A stretch of DNA of 12,317 nucleotides from Bacillota bacterium (GCA_012841735.1 DUUE01000450.1:1-12317), one strand, 5' to 3'. Counted from the stretch's first letter, positions 1-6,179 are shown. The notes: generated from the letters alone by a model not told the origin. Numbers and translations: made by a program.

Positions 1-111
1 AAAGAAAAAGGACAAAAGGATCTTCTGCTTCCTGCCCTAAAATCAGTTGTTAAAAAAGTGGACTTGCAAGCTGGGCGGATGGAAGTGGATTTGCCCCGGG
101 GGCTGAGATAA
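1..111 (+). CDS. rimM: Ribosome maturation factor RimM, C-terminal end (partial)
   Basis: An open frame runs from the first base to a TAA at 109-111 and encodes 36 residues. The tail has the pattern (LLLPALKSVVKKVDLQAG, then MEVDLPRGLR) typical of the C-terminal PRC-barrel domain of RimM, which ends in an I/LPAxKxVVxxVD and LPxGL signature. RimM binds ribosomal protein S19 and helps mature the 30S head. The identification rests on this short tail plus the position one base upstream of trmD, the standard rimM-trmD order. The start of the gene lies outside the window. Confidence 0.85.
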   Translation, partial: KEKGQKDLLLPALKSVVKKVDLQAGRMEVDLPRGLR

Positions 112-112
112 G

Positions 113-859
113 TTGCGCATTGATATCCTAACCCTTTTCCCCGGCATGTTTGTTGTGCTGCGGGAAAGTATAACCGGGCGCGCTGCTGCGGCCGGGCATG
201 TGCAGATTGTGGTGACCGATCTGCGGGATTTTGCTTGCAATAAACACCGTAGTGTCGATGACTATCCTTACGGTGGCGGCCCGGGGATGATATTGCAGCC
301 TGAACCGTTTTTCCTTGCCGTAGAGCAGCTGCGCCGGGAAGACGCGCGCAGGGGAAGAGTGATCCTGCTCACGCCGCAAGGTTCACTTTTTACCCAGGAA
401 ACTGCACGCCGCCTGGCCCGTGAGGACCGTCTGATCCTGCTTTGCGGCCATTATGAAGGTGTAGATGAACGGGTCGGGGAAGCGCTGGTGGATGAAGAAA
501 TTTCTCTTGGTGATTTTATCCTAACCGGCGGAGAGATTCCCGCCATGGCGGTAACTGATGCCGTCGTCCGGCTACTGCCGGGAGTATTGCCCGCAGAGTC
601 CGTGGCTGATGAATCTTTTAACGGCCACCTGCTGGAATATCCTCAATATACACGGCCGGCCGAATTTCGCGGCATGGCGGTCCCCGAGGTGCTGCTTTCA
701 GGAAATCATGCAGAAATTGCCGGATGGAGGCGCCGGCAGTCTTTACTGCGGACGCTTCTCCGACGGCCCGAGCTTTTACTGCAGGCGGACTTAAGCGAGG
801 AAGAAAAAATTTTTCTCCGCCGGGAGGCCGCAGGCAGAAAACTGAATGTTTTATTGTAA
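113..859 (+). CDS. trmD: tRNA (guanine-N1)-methyltransferase TrmD
   Basis: This 248-residue protein has the length and motifs of TrmD, the SPOUT methyltransferase that makes m1G37 next to the anticodon and so prevents +1 frameshifting. Visible motifs are PYGGGPGM (52-59), the knot segment LLCGHYEGVDERV (109-121), SLGDFILTGGE (131-141) and LEYPQYTRP (174-182). At the position of the catalytic aspartate (Asp169 of Haemophilus TrmD, in the DSF motif) this protein reads D166-E167-S-F, so a glutamate seems to occupy it. I believe ESF versions occur naturally in other TrmDs. The start is TTG, one base after the rimM stop, with only a weak G-rich ribosome site inside rimM (98-102), which suggests translational coupling. 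The MRIDILTLFP start matches the family. Confidence 0.96.
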   Translation: MRIDILTLFPGMFVVLRESITGRAAAAGHVQIVVTDLRDFACNKHRSVDDYPYGGGPGMILQPEPFFLAVEQLRREDARRGRVILLTPQGSLFTQETARRLAREDRLILLCGHYEGVDERVGEALVDEEISLGDFILTGGEIPAMAVTDAVVRLLPGVLPAESVADESFNGHLLEYPQYTRPAEFRGMAVPEVLLSGNHAEIAGWRRRQSLLRTLLRRPELLLQADLSEEEKIFLRREAAGRKLNVLL

Positions 860-882
860 ATGCGGGATGTGTATGATATAAT
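854..882 (+). promoter_or_regulatory. Predicted sigma-A promoter of rplS
   Basis: TTGTAA at 854-859 and TATAAT at 877-882 are separated by exactly 17 bp, and TG at 874-875 makes an extended -10 element. The -35 box overlaps the last codons of trmD. Transcription would start near 889, about 36 bases before rplS. This would let L19 be made in excess of TrmD, which fits the need for stoichiometric ribosomal protein and very little methyltransferase. Confidence 0.7.
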
Positions 883-899
883 TTCATTTGTTGTCAGGA

Positions 900-922
900 T
901 GTTGCCAGGAAAGGAGGGCACA
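900..922 (+). promoter_or_regulatory. Possible leader hairpin with the rplS ribosome site in its loop
   Basis: TGTTGCC (900-906) can pair with GGCACA (917-922) if one U is bulged. The 10-base loop holds most of the Shine-Dalgarno element (910-918). An rplS (L19) leader family is known in low-GC Gram-positive bacteria, but I cannot confirm that this short hairpin belongs to it. It is only 6 bp and could be chance. Confidence 0.25.
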
Positions 923-924
923 GC

Positions 925-1269
925 ATGGATCTTATCAGACAAATTGAAGCAGAGCAGATGCGAAAAGATCTGCCGCTGCTTTCTCCCGGAGATACAGTCC
1001 GTGTTCATTATAAGGTTGTGGAAGGTTCCCGTGAGCGGACGCAGGTTTTTGAAGGGGTCGTCATCAAGAAACAGGGCGGCGGCCTGCGTGAAACCTTTAC
1101 CGTGCGCCGGGTCAGCTATGGTGTGGGCGTGGAGCGGACTTTCCCGCTGCATTCTCCCAAAATTGAAAAGCTGGAAGTAATGCGGCGCGGTCTGGTGCGT
1201 CGTGCCAAACTGTACTATTTACGGAAACGTACCGGTAAAGCAGCCCGCATTAAAGAAAAGCGCTACTAA
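925..1269 (+). CDS. rplS: 50S ribosomal protein L19
   Basis: The 114-residue product is a full-length L19, which sits at the 30S-50S interface. The L19 signature is clear: PGDTVRVHYKV (21-31), FEGVVIKKQGGG (42-53), ETFTVRRVSYGVGVERTFPLHSP (56-78, quoted here only as ends: ETFTVRR and RTFPLHSP), and the basic tail ending RKRTGKAARIKEKRY. The ATG follows a strong AAAGGAGGG (910-918) with 6 bases of spacing. The gene has its own predicted promoter upstream (854-882) and a strong terminator 6 bases after its stop (1276-1302), so it can form a monocistronic unit within the cluster. Confidence 0.98.
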   Translation: MDLIRQIEAEQMRKDLPLLSPGDTVRVHYKVVEGSRERTQVFEGVVIKKQGGGLRETFTVRRVSYGVGVERTFPLHSPKIEKLEVMRRGLVRRAKLYYLRKRTGKAARIKEKRY

Positions 1270-1275
1270 ACAAAG

Positions 1276-1302
1276 TGGACTGTTTTACACAGTCCATTTT
1301 TT
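1276..1302 (+). terminator. Intrinsic terminator after rplS
   Basis: TGGACTGT (1276-1283) and ACAGTCCA (1289-1296) form a perfect 8-bp stem around a 5-base loop, followed directly by six T (1297-1302). It lies between rplS and lepB in the same direction, so lepB depends on read-through or on a promoter I could not identify in the remaining 38 bases. Confidence 0.88.
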
Positions 1303-1340
1303 ACAGGATTTCTCCAGAGAAGAGAGAAAGAAGGACTAAA

Positions 1341-1865
1341 ATGAGCGAGCCGGTAAAAAACGACATTTGGGAATGGATAAAATCAATACTTGTTGCCATC
1401 ATTCTCACATTGGTAATACGTGCTTTTCTGGTGGAAGTATTCCTGGTGCAGGGAGAGTCAATGCTGCCTACATTGCATGACCGGGAAAGGCTTCTTGTCA
1501 GCAAAGTGCAGTATTATTTCCGCGAACCGCGCCAGGGAGAAATTGTGGTCTTTAAAGCAACGGAAGAGCGGGATTTTATTAAGCGTGTTATCGCCACGCC
1601 CGGTGATGAAATCCTGATAGAGAGCGGCGGCGTATATGTCAACGGTGAAAAATTGCAGGAAGAATATGTGCTGGAAAATGCCTGGGAGACATTCGGCCCG
1701 GTAGTAGTCCCGGAAGACACAGTTTTTGTCATGGGTGACAACCGCAATAACAGCATGGACAGCCGTCATCCCAATGTAGGTTTTGTGGAACTGGGACGGA
1801 TTAAAGGCAAGGCCATGTTTGTCTTCTGGCCTTTTACCGCCGTCCGGCTGATTTCCCATCAGTGA
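1341..1865 (+). CDS. lepB: Type I signal peptidase (S26 family)
   Basis: The 174-residue membrane protein cleaves signal peptides from secreted preproteins at the outer face of the cytoplasmic membrane. It has one N-terminal membrane segment (about residues 15-36), then catalytic Ser40 in GESMLPTL (38-45) and the general-base Lys81 in RDFIKRVIATPGD (77-89). The conserved box E, GDNRNNSMDSR (132-142), is present. Size and single anchor fit the short Gram-positive SipS-type enzymes. I chose ATG 1341 over an upstream in-frame start (1275), because the upstream start would lie in the terminator hairpin and the N-terminus MSEPVKNDIWEWIKS is family-like; an AAGAAGGA-like ribosome site precedes it. 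The gene sits between rplS and rbgA, a common Firmicutes order. Confidence 0.96.
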   Translation: MSEPVKNDIWEWIKSILVAIILTLVIRAFLVEVFLVQGESMLPTLHDRERLLVSKVQYYFREPRQGEIVVFKATEERDFIKRVIATPGDEILIESGGVYVNGEKLQEEYVLENAWETFGPVVVPEDTVFVMGDNRNNSMDSRHPNVGFVELGRIKGKAMFVFWPFTAVRLISHQ

Positions 1866-1884
1866 AACAGGATTATGTAACGGC

Positions 1885-1893
1885 AAAAGGAAG
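1885..1893 (+). promoter_or_regulatory. Ribosome binding site that decides the rbgA start
   Basis: AAAAGGAAG at 1885-1893 directly touches the ATG at 1894 but lies 6 bases before the second in-frame ATG at 1900. The spacing therefore supports 1900, and the resulting MEIQWYPG N-terminus aligns with MTIQWFPG of Bacillus subtilis RbgA. Confidence 0.7.
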
Positions 1894-1899
1894 ATGCCA

Positions 1900-2775
1900 A
1901 TGGAGATTCAGTGGTATCCCGGCCAGATGGCCAAAGCAAAGCGCCTGCTGCAGGAGAACTTAAGGCTGGTTGATGCGGTCATAGAAGTGCTGGATGCCCG
2001 GATTCCCGACTCCAGCCGTAACCCTGACATTCGCAGCCTGATCGCACAGCGGCCTGTTGTTGCTGTCCTGACACATGCCGATCTGGCCGACCCGCAGCGG
2101 ACGCAGGAATGGTTGGTTGCCCTGCGCAGGGATTACGCAGGAGCCGCCGCCGTCAATGCCGCTACCGGGGAGGGTATCAGGCAGCTGCTGCAACTGCTGA
2201 AAACCATCCCCGTTATGCGCAGGCATGGCGGGAATGTGCGCAGGCTCATGGTTGTGGGCATTCCCAATGTAGGGAAATCTTCTCTCATTAACAGGCTGAC
2301 AGGACGCAGTGCCGCCAAGACCGGGAATAAACCCGGGGTGACAAAAGGAAAGCAATGGGTAAGGCTGCCGGGAGACCTGGAGCTCCTGGATACACCCGGC
2401 ATGCTCTGGCCCAAAATAGAAAATGCCGGCCAGGCGTTCCGCCTGGCTGCCGTGGGGGCGGTCAGGGATGAAATTTATGACCCGGTGGAGCTGGGCGCAA
2501 CTTTAGTCTCTTACCTGGCGGCACAAGACCCGGAAACATTCAACAAGCGCTACCGGATAGCTTTGAAGGAAAACGATCCGTATAAAATTTTGGCGGAGAT
2601 TGGCAGCAAGCGCGGCTGCCTGCAAAAAGGCGGGGAAATCGACTTGGCTGCGGCCGCCCGCCTGTTGGTTGCTGATTTCCGTGCAGGGCGCCTGGGACGA
2701 CTTACACTGGAACGGGTGGAAAAACGGGGAGATAATAATGATCAATTTCACCAAAATGACGCTCAGGGAGATTGA
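1900..2775 (+). CDS. rbgA: 50S ribosome assembly GTPase RbgA (YlqF), with atypical motifs
   Basis: The 291-residue protein has the circularly permuted G-motif order of the YlqF/RbgA family: G4, then G1 (GIPNVGKSSLINRL), G2/switch region (KPGVTKGKQWV) and G3 (DTPGMLWPK), followed by the C-terminal helical domain with the KRGCLQKGG motif. In B. subtilis RbgA promotes a late step of 50S maturation and its GTPase is stimulated by the ribosome. Two positions are unusual. Residue 9 is Gln (YPGQMAKA), where the family has the catalytic His9 (FPGHMAKA). G4 reads T58-H-A-D61 instead of NKxD. G1 and G3 are intact, and I see no frameshift, so I expect a working protein. The end overlaps rnhB by 38 bases, which suggests coupled translation. 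Start choice is explained under the ribosome site at 1885. Confidence 0.95.
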   Translation: MEIQWYPGQMAKAKRLLQENLRLVDAVIEVLDARIPDSSRNPDIRSLIAQRPVVAVLTHADLADPQRTQEWLVALRRDYAGAAAVNAATGEGIRQLLQLLKTIPVMRRHGGNVRRLMVVGIPNVGKSSLINRLTGRSAAKTGNKPGVTKGKQWVRLPGDLELLDTPGMLWPKIENAGQAFRLAAVGAVRDEIYDPVELGATLVSYLAAQDPETFNKRYRIALKENDPYKILAEIGSKRGCLQKGGEIDLAAAARLLVADFRAGRLGRLTLERVEKRGDNNDQFHQNDAQGD

Positions 2776-3520
2776 GCGTTATTTGCAGGCAACCACACTG
2801 AAGCCCCAGGAGATGAGACTGCTTGCAGCTGATGCAAGAGCAGGTGTGCAAAGGCTGCTTGCACAATATACCGCAAGAATACGGGCTGAGAGGCTGGAGC
2901 GTGAGCGCCTTTCCGCTCTGCTGCGCTATGAACGGCAGGCAAGGGAAAAGGGTTATACATATATTGCCGGCGTGGATGAAGCGGGCCGGGGGCCGCTGGC
3001 CGGGCCGGTGGTGGCGGCGGCAGTTATTTTGCCGCAGCATTTTTACCTGCCAGGGCTTAATGATTCAAAGCAAGTGACAACAAAGAGACGGGAGGAGCTG
3101 TTTACCGCCCTGCAGGAGACTGCGCTTGCCTTTGCCTATGGTATGGCCGGGGTGGAAGAAATTGATGCGCTCAATATTTTCCAGGCTACGAAGCTGGCCA
3201 TGCTGCGTGCCCTGCAGAAACTGCCGTTAAAACCTGATATTGTCCTGTTGGACGGGATCAACCTGCCGGAATTGTCTTGCCCGCAGCAAAAAATTAACGG
3301 CGGTGACAGGCTTTCCGCCACTGTGGCTGCAGCCTCAGTCATTGCAAAAGTTACACGGGACCGCATAATGTGTGAGCTGGACAAAAAATACCCGGGTTAC
3401 GGCTTTGCCGGCCATAAAGGTTACCCGACAAAGGAGCACCGCCGGGCCATTGCCAGGCTGGGCCCGTGTCCGCTCCATCGCCGCTCTTTTTTGCTTTTGC
3501 CGGAAGGTGAAAAGCTGTGA
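2738..3520 (+). CDS. rnhB: Ribonuclease HII
   Basis: The 260-residue product degrades the RNA of RNA-DNA hybrids and cuts at single ribonucleotides in DNA. The catalytic carboxylates are visible: Asp80-Glu81 in AGVDEAGRGPLAGP, Asp172 in VLLDGIN and Asp208 in AKVTRDRI. Other family motifs are NDSK (108-111), GGDRLSATVAAASVIAK (188-204) and YPGYGFAGHKGYPTKEH (218-234). Residues 1-70 form the charged N-terminal extension typical of Firmicutes RNase HII. ATG 2738 follows GGGGAG (2726-2731) with 6 bases of spacing; the later ATG at 2756 has no ribosome site. The gene begins inside rbgA and its TGA overlaps the GTG start of yraN, so rbgA-rnhB-yraN form a tight operon. Confidence 0.97.
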   Translation: MINFTKMTLREIERYLQATTLKPQEMRLLAADARAGVQRLLAQYTARIRAERLERERLSALLRYERQAREKGYTYIAGVDEAGRGPLAGPVVAAAVILPQHFYLPGLNDSKQVTTKRREELFTALQETALAFAYGMAGVEEIDALNIFQATKLAMLRALQKLPLKPDIVLLDGINLPELSCPQQKINGGDRLSATVAAASVIAKVTRDRIMCELDKKYPGYGFAGHKGYPTKEHRRAIARLGPCPLHRRSFLLLPEGEKL

Positions 3521-3855
3521 GGAAAATTGGTTCTTTAGGTGAAGAACTGGCAGTCTCGGCGCTGCTGGCTGAAGGTTGCGAAATTGTCGCCAGGAACTGG
3601 CGCTGCCGGCACGGGGAAATCGACCTGGTGGTAAAAGACGGTCCTTATTTAGTTTTTGTGGAAGTGAAAACAAGAACTACAGACAAGCGTGGCACAGCGG
3701 CGGAAGCGGTGGATGTGCGCAAACAAAAAAAACTGCGCTTGCTGGCACGCCATTTTGTCTTTGAAACAGGTTTAACCGCTCCCGCCTACCGTTTTGATGT
3801 GGTAGCCATCAGCGGCAGGGAAAAAAGTGTGAAAATTATAAAAAACGCTTTTTAA
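3517..3855 (+). CDS. yraN: YraN family protein (UPF0102), nuclease-fold
   Basis: The 112-residue protein belongs to the YraN/UPF0102 family, which has a restriction-endonuclease-like fold. The signature is seen: GSLGEELAVSALLAEGCEIVARNWR near the N-terminus (quoted by its ends GSLGEELA and ARNWR, residues 5-29), HGEIDLV (32-38) and VFVEVKTRT (47-54), giving the D36 / E49-x-K51 pattern of the PD-(D/E)xK superfamily. The exact cellular role is not settled. The GTG start overlaps the rnhB stop (GTGA), with GAAGGTGA upstream as ribosome site. No convincing terminator follows the gene. Confidence 0.93.
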   Translation: MRKIGSLGEELAVSALLAEGCEIVARNWRCRHGEIDLVVKDGPYLVFVEVKTRTTDKRGTAAEAVDVRKQKKLRLLARHFVFETGLTAPAYRFDVVAISGREKSVKIIKNAF

Positions 3856-4003
3856 AAGGTACGGAAGTATTTTTTTTTGTCAATAAAAATTTCCATGTCC
3901 TTTTATCCGGAAGCATTCACAAGTATTTTTCCACCTCTGATGCGGAAAGCAATTTTGCTGCTCTTCCTTTCACTTAACCGGCCGACAAAGAGAATGCCCG
4001 CTT

Positions 4004-4032
4004 TTGTGCCAGTTGACATAACATGTTACAAT
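4004..4032 (+). promoter_or_regulatory. Candidate promoter of sleB with an overlapping palindrome
   Basis: TTGTGC (4004-4009) and an extended -10 TGTTACAAT (4024-4032) have a 17-bp spacer. A perfect 10-bp palindrome, TAACATGTTA (4019-4028), overlaps the -10. CATGTTA within it also fits the forespore sigma-G -10 pattern (CATnHTA), but I found no -35 match at the usual spacing. Known sleB genes are forespore-expressed, so the sigma factor is uncertain. A TTGACA at 4013 is only 8 bp from the -10 and is not usable with it. Confidence 0.35.
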
Positions 4033-4117
4033 AAGCGGGACTTGTTTACCGGCTCCCGACCAGAAAAAGGGCCACCGCACAGGGCAGAAGACCCGGCAAC
4101 TGGAAGGAGGAAGAGTG

Positions 4118-4870
4118 ATGAATAAAAAAGGCTTGCTGATACTTTTTCTTTTTACTTTTATCCTGGCTTCCGGAGTAGTATATGCACAGACAACTATTAC
4201 TGCGGATACAGCCGGCAGTGAAAAAGAGAATACGGAAAAGGAATTGGGAGTGCGTGCGCTGCAAATTGGTGACAGGGGAGAAGATGTGGCCGCTCTGCAG
4301 GTTGTCCTGAACAAACTCGGTTTCCGGGAAGGGGAAATTGACGGTGTCTTCGGCCCCATGACTCACGGCAGTGTACAGCGTTTTCAGGCGGATCACGGAC
4401 TGGAGAAAGACGGTAAAGTTGCCGGTAAAACCATGGAGCTTGTGCTTGCCGCGCAGCAGGAAGACAAGACTGACGCTTTGGCAGCGGCTGAATTCAGCTT
4501 TACGCCGGCGGAACTTGAGCTTTTTGCCAGGCTTGTCCATGCTGAAGCCGGCGGCGAACCCTACCAGGGGCAGGTCGCGGTTGCCGCTACGGTCCTAAAC
4601 CGAATACGCAGCCCCAAATTTCCTGACACGTTAAGCGGTGTAACCTACCAGGTTGAAAGCGGCAAATATCAATACAGCCCCGTTCTGGACGGGCGAATTA
4701 ACTTGCCGGCGGGGGAGTCCGCCAAAAAAGCTGTGCGTGAAGCATTAAGCGGCAAAGACCCGACAGGTGGAGCCACCGGGTTTTTTAACCCGGCAAAAAC
4801 AGCCAATGCCTGGGTCCATTCGCGCCCTGCCAGCGGCAGAATCGGTTCCCATGTATTCTTCCATTATTAA
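4118..4870 (+). CDS. sleB: Spore cortex-lytic enzyme SleB-like hydrolase
   Basis: The 250-residue protein has the SleB layout. A signal peptide (1-23, cleavage after VYA) is followed by a peptidoglycan-binding domain (about 47-110, with GDRGEDVAALQ and DGVFGPMTHGSVQRFQ, ends GDRGEDV and VQRFQ) and a C-terminal Hydrolase_2 domain (about 135-250). HAEAGGEPYQGQVAVAATVLNRI starts the catalytic domain, with Glu143 the likely catalytic residue, and the tail reads NPAKTANAWVHSRP to the end. SleB acts as a lytic transglycosylase on cortex peptidoglycan during germination. ATG 4118 is preferred over GTG 4115 because AAGGAGG (4104-4110) lies 7 bases before it. The usual partner ypeB is not next to it; a strong terminator follows instead. 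It could be a vegetative wall hydrolase of the same family (CwlJ/SleB group). Confidence 0.88.
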   Translation: MNKKGLLILFLFTFILASGVVYAQTTITADTAGSEKENTEKELGVRALQIGDRGEDVAALQVVLNKLGFREGEIDGVFGPMTHGSVQRFQADHGLEKDGKVAGKTMELVLAAQQEDKTDALAAAEFSFTPAELELFARLVHAEAGGEPYQGQVAVAATVLNRIRSPKFPDTLSGVTYQVESGKYQYSPVLDGRINLPAGESAKKAVREALSGKDPTGGATGFFNPAKTANAWVHSRPASGRIGSHVFFHY

Positions 4871-4887
4871 AACAGGTACTCCCGTTT

Positions 4888-4930
4888 TCGCCAGCAGGCA
4901 CAGAGTTGTGCCAGCAGGCGATTTTTTTTT
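4888..4930 (+). terminator. Intrinsic terminator after sleB
   Basis: TCGCC (4888-4892) pairs with GGCGA (4917-4921), and GGCACA (4897-4902) pairs with TGTGCC (4907-4912) around a GAGT loop. The two stems are separated by a symmetric AGCA/AGCA internal loop. Nine T follow (4922-4930). The ten-base unit GCCAGCAGGC occurs twice (4890-4899 and 4910-4919) and builds both arms. Confidence 0.88.
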
Positions 4931-5111
4931 GCCGTCTGAATAACCCCGCCGCACAGTGCCTTGCACAGCCGGCCACAGGACGGCAGGCAGTTTAAAACAG
5001 CGGCTATGTGCAGGGGAAACGGGAGGGTAAAGAGAACATATAACAAACACCGGAACCGGCTGTATGCTGCTGCCGGGCCAAAACTGTCCAGGGCAAAAAG
5101 GAGGACGAAAA

Positions 5112-5543
5112 ATGGCTCAAACAAAATACGGCAAGTATATTGTTACTGATTATCCCGCAGACAAGAGCAAATTTGAGGGCAGGGAAGATTTCATTAAGCC
5201 TGTCACCTTCATCGACGGGCGTTTTGTGGAAGGCGCTTTCTATGCGGAAAGTGGCTGGATTTACAGGGCAAGTGAAGGTTCCCCGCCGGCGCATACGCAT
5301 GATGACTATGATGAAATTCTCATGTTTCTCGGCTCCGACCCCGCCAACCCCCATGAGCTGAACGGCGAGGTGGAACTGTGGCTGGGAGACGAAAAACATC
5401 TTATCACAAAAACGGCCATGGTTTTTGTACCCAGAGGCCTGAGGCATTGTCCCATGTATTTCAGAAGGGTGGACAAACCGATTTTACACCTGGCGGCGGC
5501 CACCATGACCAGTTACAGCAGGGACCGTCTGGGAGAAAAGTAA
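5112..5543 (+). CDS. Cupin-domain protein, substrate unknown
   Basis: The 143-residue protein is a single-domain cupin. Motif 1 is seen as H61-x-H63-x4-E68 (AHTHDDYDEILMF, 60-72) followed by G74. Motif 2 appears as P107-R-G-L-R-H112 (VPRGLRH). Together these give the usual three His and one Glu for a divalent metal. There is no signal peptide or membrane segment, so it is probably cytoplasmic. ATG 5112 follows AGGAGG (5099-5104) with 7 bases of spacing; an upstream in-frame start at 5064 lacks family-like sequence. The gene lies alone between two terminators and next to spore-related genes, which says little about its role. Isomerase, dioxygenase or ligand-sensor functions are all possible, and I do not assign one. 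Confidence 0.85.
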   Translation: MAQTKYGKYIVTDYPADKSKFEGREDFIKPVTFIDGRFVEGAFYAESGWIYRASEGSPPAHTHDDYDEILMFLGSDPANPHELNGEVELWLGDEKHLITKTAMVFVPRGLRHCPMYFRRVDKPILHLAAATMTSYSRDRLGEK

Positions 5544-5605
5544 GTTGTGCGGTTTTGCCTCCGGCGCGCCAGGATGCCCCGGCAAAAGCGAACAAAACGG
5601 GAATA

Positions 5606-5637
5606 AAAACGGGCTGCTTCTTGTAGCAGCCCGTTTT
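5606..5637. terminator. Bidirectional terminator between the cupin gene and yqeY
   Basis: A perfect 13-bp inverted repeat (arms 5606-5618 and 5625-5637, AAAACGGGCTGCT and its complement) encloses the 6-base loop TCTTGT. The A and T ends of the arms supply a T-tract in either direction, with the longer T-run on the minus strand. It lies between convergent genes (cupin stop 5543, yqeY stop 5675) and should end both transcripts. Confidence 0.9.
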
Positions 5638-5674
5638 CTGTATCTATCTGTTACCGGCCGGCGGCGGGGCAATT

Positions 5675-6112
5675 TCAGGCAAGTATTTTGCGGACGGCTG
5701 CCTGGACACGTTCTCCGTCCGCTTTTCCTTTTACCTGCGGCATGATTTTACCCATTACTTTGCCCATTTCCCGCAGGGAAGTTGCTCCCGTTTCCGCCAC
5801 GGCCTGGCGGACAAGCGCTTCCAGTTCGGCATCACTTAATTGCGGGGGCAGGTAGTTTTCCAGTAAGGCAATTTCAGCCTCATTTTCTTTTACCAGATCC
5901 TCACGGCCGCCTGCGCGAAAATCCGCAATGGCAGTTCGCCGTTGTTTGATCTCCCGCTGGATGACTCCCAGAATGTCTTCGGTGGACAGTTCCTTCTTCT
6001 TTTCTATACTTTCGTTTTTGATGGCCGCCAGCAGCATGCGAATGGTGGAAAGGCGCTTTTTCTCACCGGCTTTCATGGCATTTTTCATCTCTTCCTGAAT
6101 TTTTTTCAACAT
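5675..6112 (-). CDS. yqeY: GatB/YqeY domain-containing protein
   Basis: The 145-residue protein has the free-standing YqeY pattern: LKKIQEEMKNAMKAGEKKRLSTIRMLLAAIKN at the N-terminus (ends LKKIQEEM and IRMLLAAIKN), ENEAEIALLENYLPPQLS in the middle (ends ENEAEI and LENYLPPQLS) and MGKVMGKIMPQVKGKADG near the end (MGKVMGKIMP). The domain is shared with the tail of the GatB amidotransferase subunit and is thought to bind tRNA, but the role of the single-domain protein is not well established. ATG 6112 is chosen because GGGAGG (6121-6126 on the plus strand) lies 8 bases upstream. The GTG at 6121 would overlap that site. It has its own promoter and is not linked to rpsU, its neighbour in bacilli. 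Confidence 0.93.
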   Translation of the reverse strand: MLKKIQEEMKNAMKAGEKKRLSTIRMLLAAIKNESIEKKKELSTEDILGVIQREIKQRRTAIADFRAGGREDLVKENEAEIALLENYLPPQLSDAELEALVRQAVAETGATSLREMGKVMGKIMPQVKGKADGERVQAAVRKILA

Positions 6113-6120
6113 TATTTTCA

Positions 6121-6126
6121 CCTCCC
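6121..6126 (-). promoter_or_regulatory. Ribosome binding site of yqeY
   Basis: On the minus strand this reads GGGAGG, 8 bases before ATG 6112. It overlaps the alternative GTG start at 6119-6121 and so argues against that start. Confidence 0.75.
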
Positions 6127-6150
6127 GGCACTAAGGTCATTTTCTTCCTT

Positions 6151-6179
6151 ATTATAAAATTTCCGCCCGGCAAACGCAA
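6151..6179 (-). promoter_or_regulatory. Predicted sigma-A promoter of yqeY
   Basis: On the minus strand a -35 box TTGCGT (6179-6174) and a perfect -10 box TATAAT (6156-6151) are separated by 17 bp. Transcription would start near 6144, about 30 bases before the start codon. Confidence 0.7.

Noticed and set aside
4068..4110. String resembling the start of a cyclic-di-GMP-I (GEMM) riboswitch (CACCGCACAGGGCA) before sleB
   Set aside because: Only the first part resembles the consensus. The second conserved segment (GGGACGCAAAGCC-like) and the tetraloop/receptor are missing, and there is no room for the rest before the ribosome site.
3877..4125. Open frame of 82 codons on the plus strand between yraN and sleB
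   Set aside because: It starts at a TTG with no ribosome site, runs over the sleB promoter and start codon, and its product resembles nothing I know.
5021..5050. CATATAAC as a possible -10 of the cupin promoter
   Set aside because: No -35 element of any sigma type known to me is found at the right spacing.
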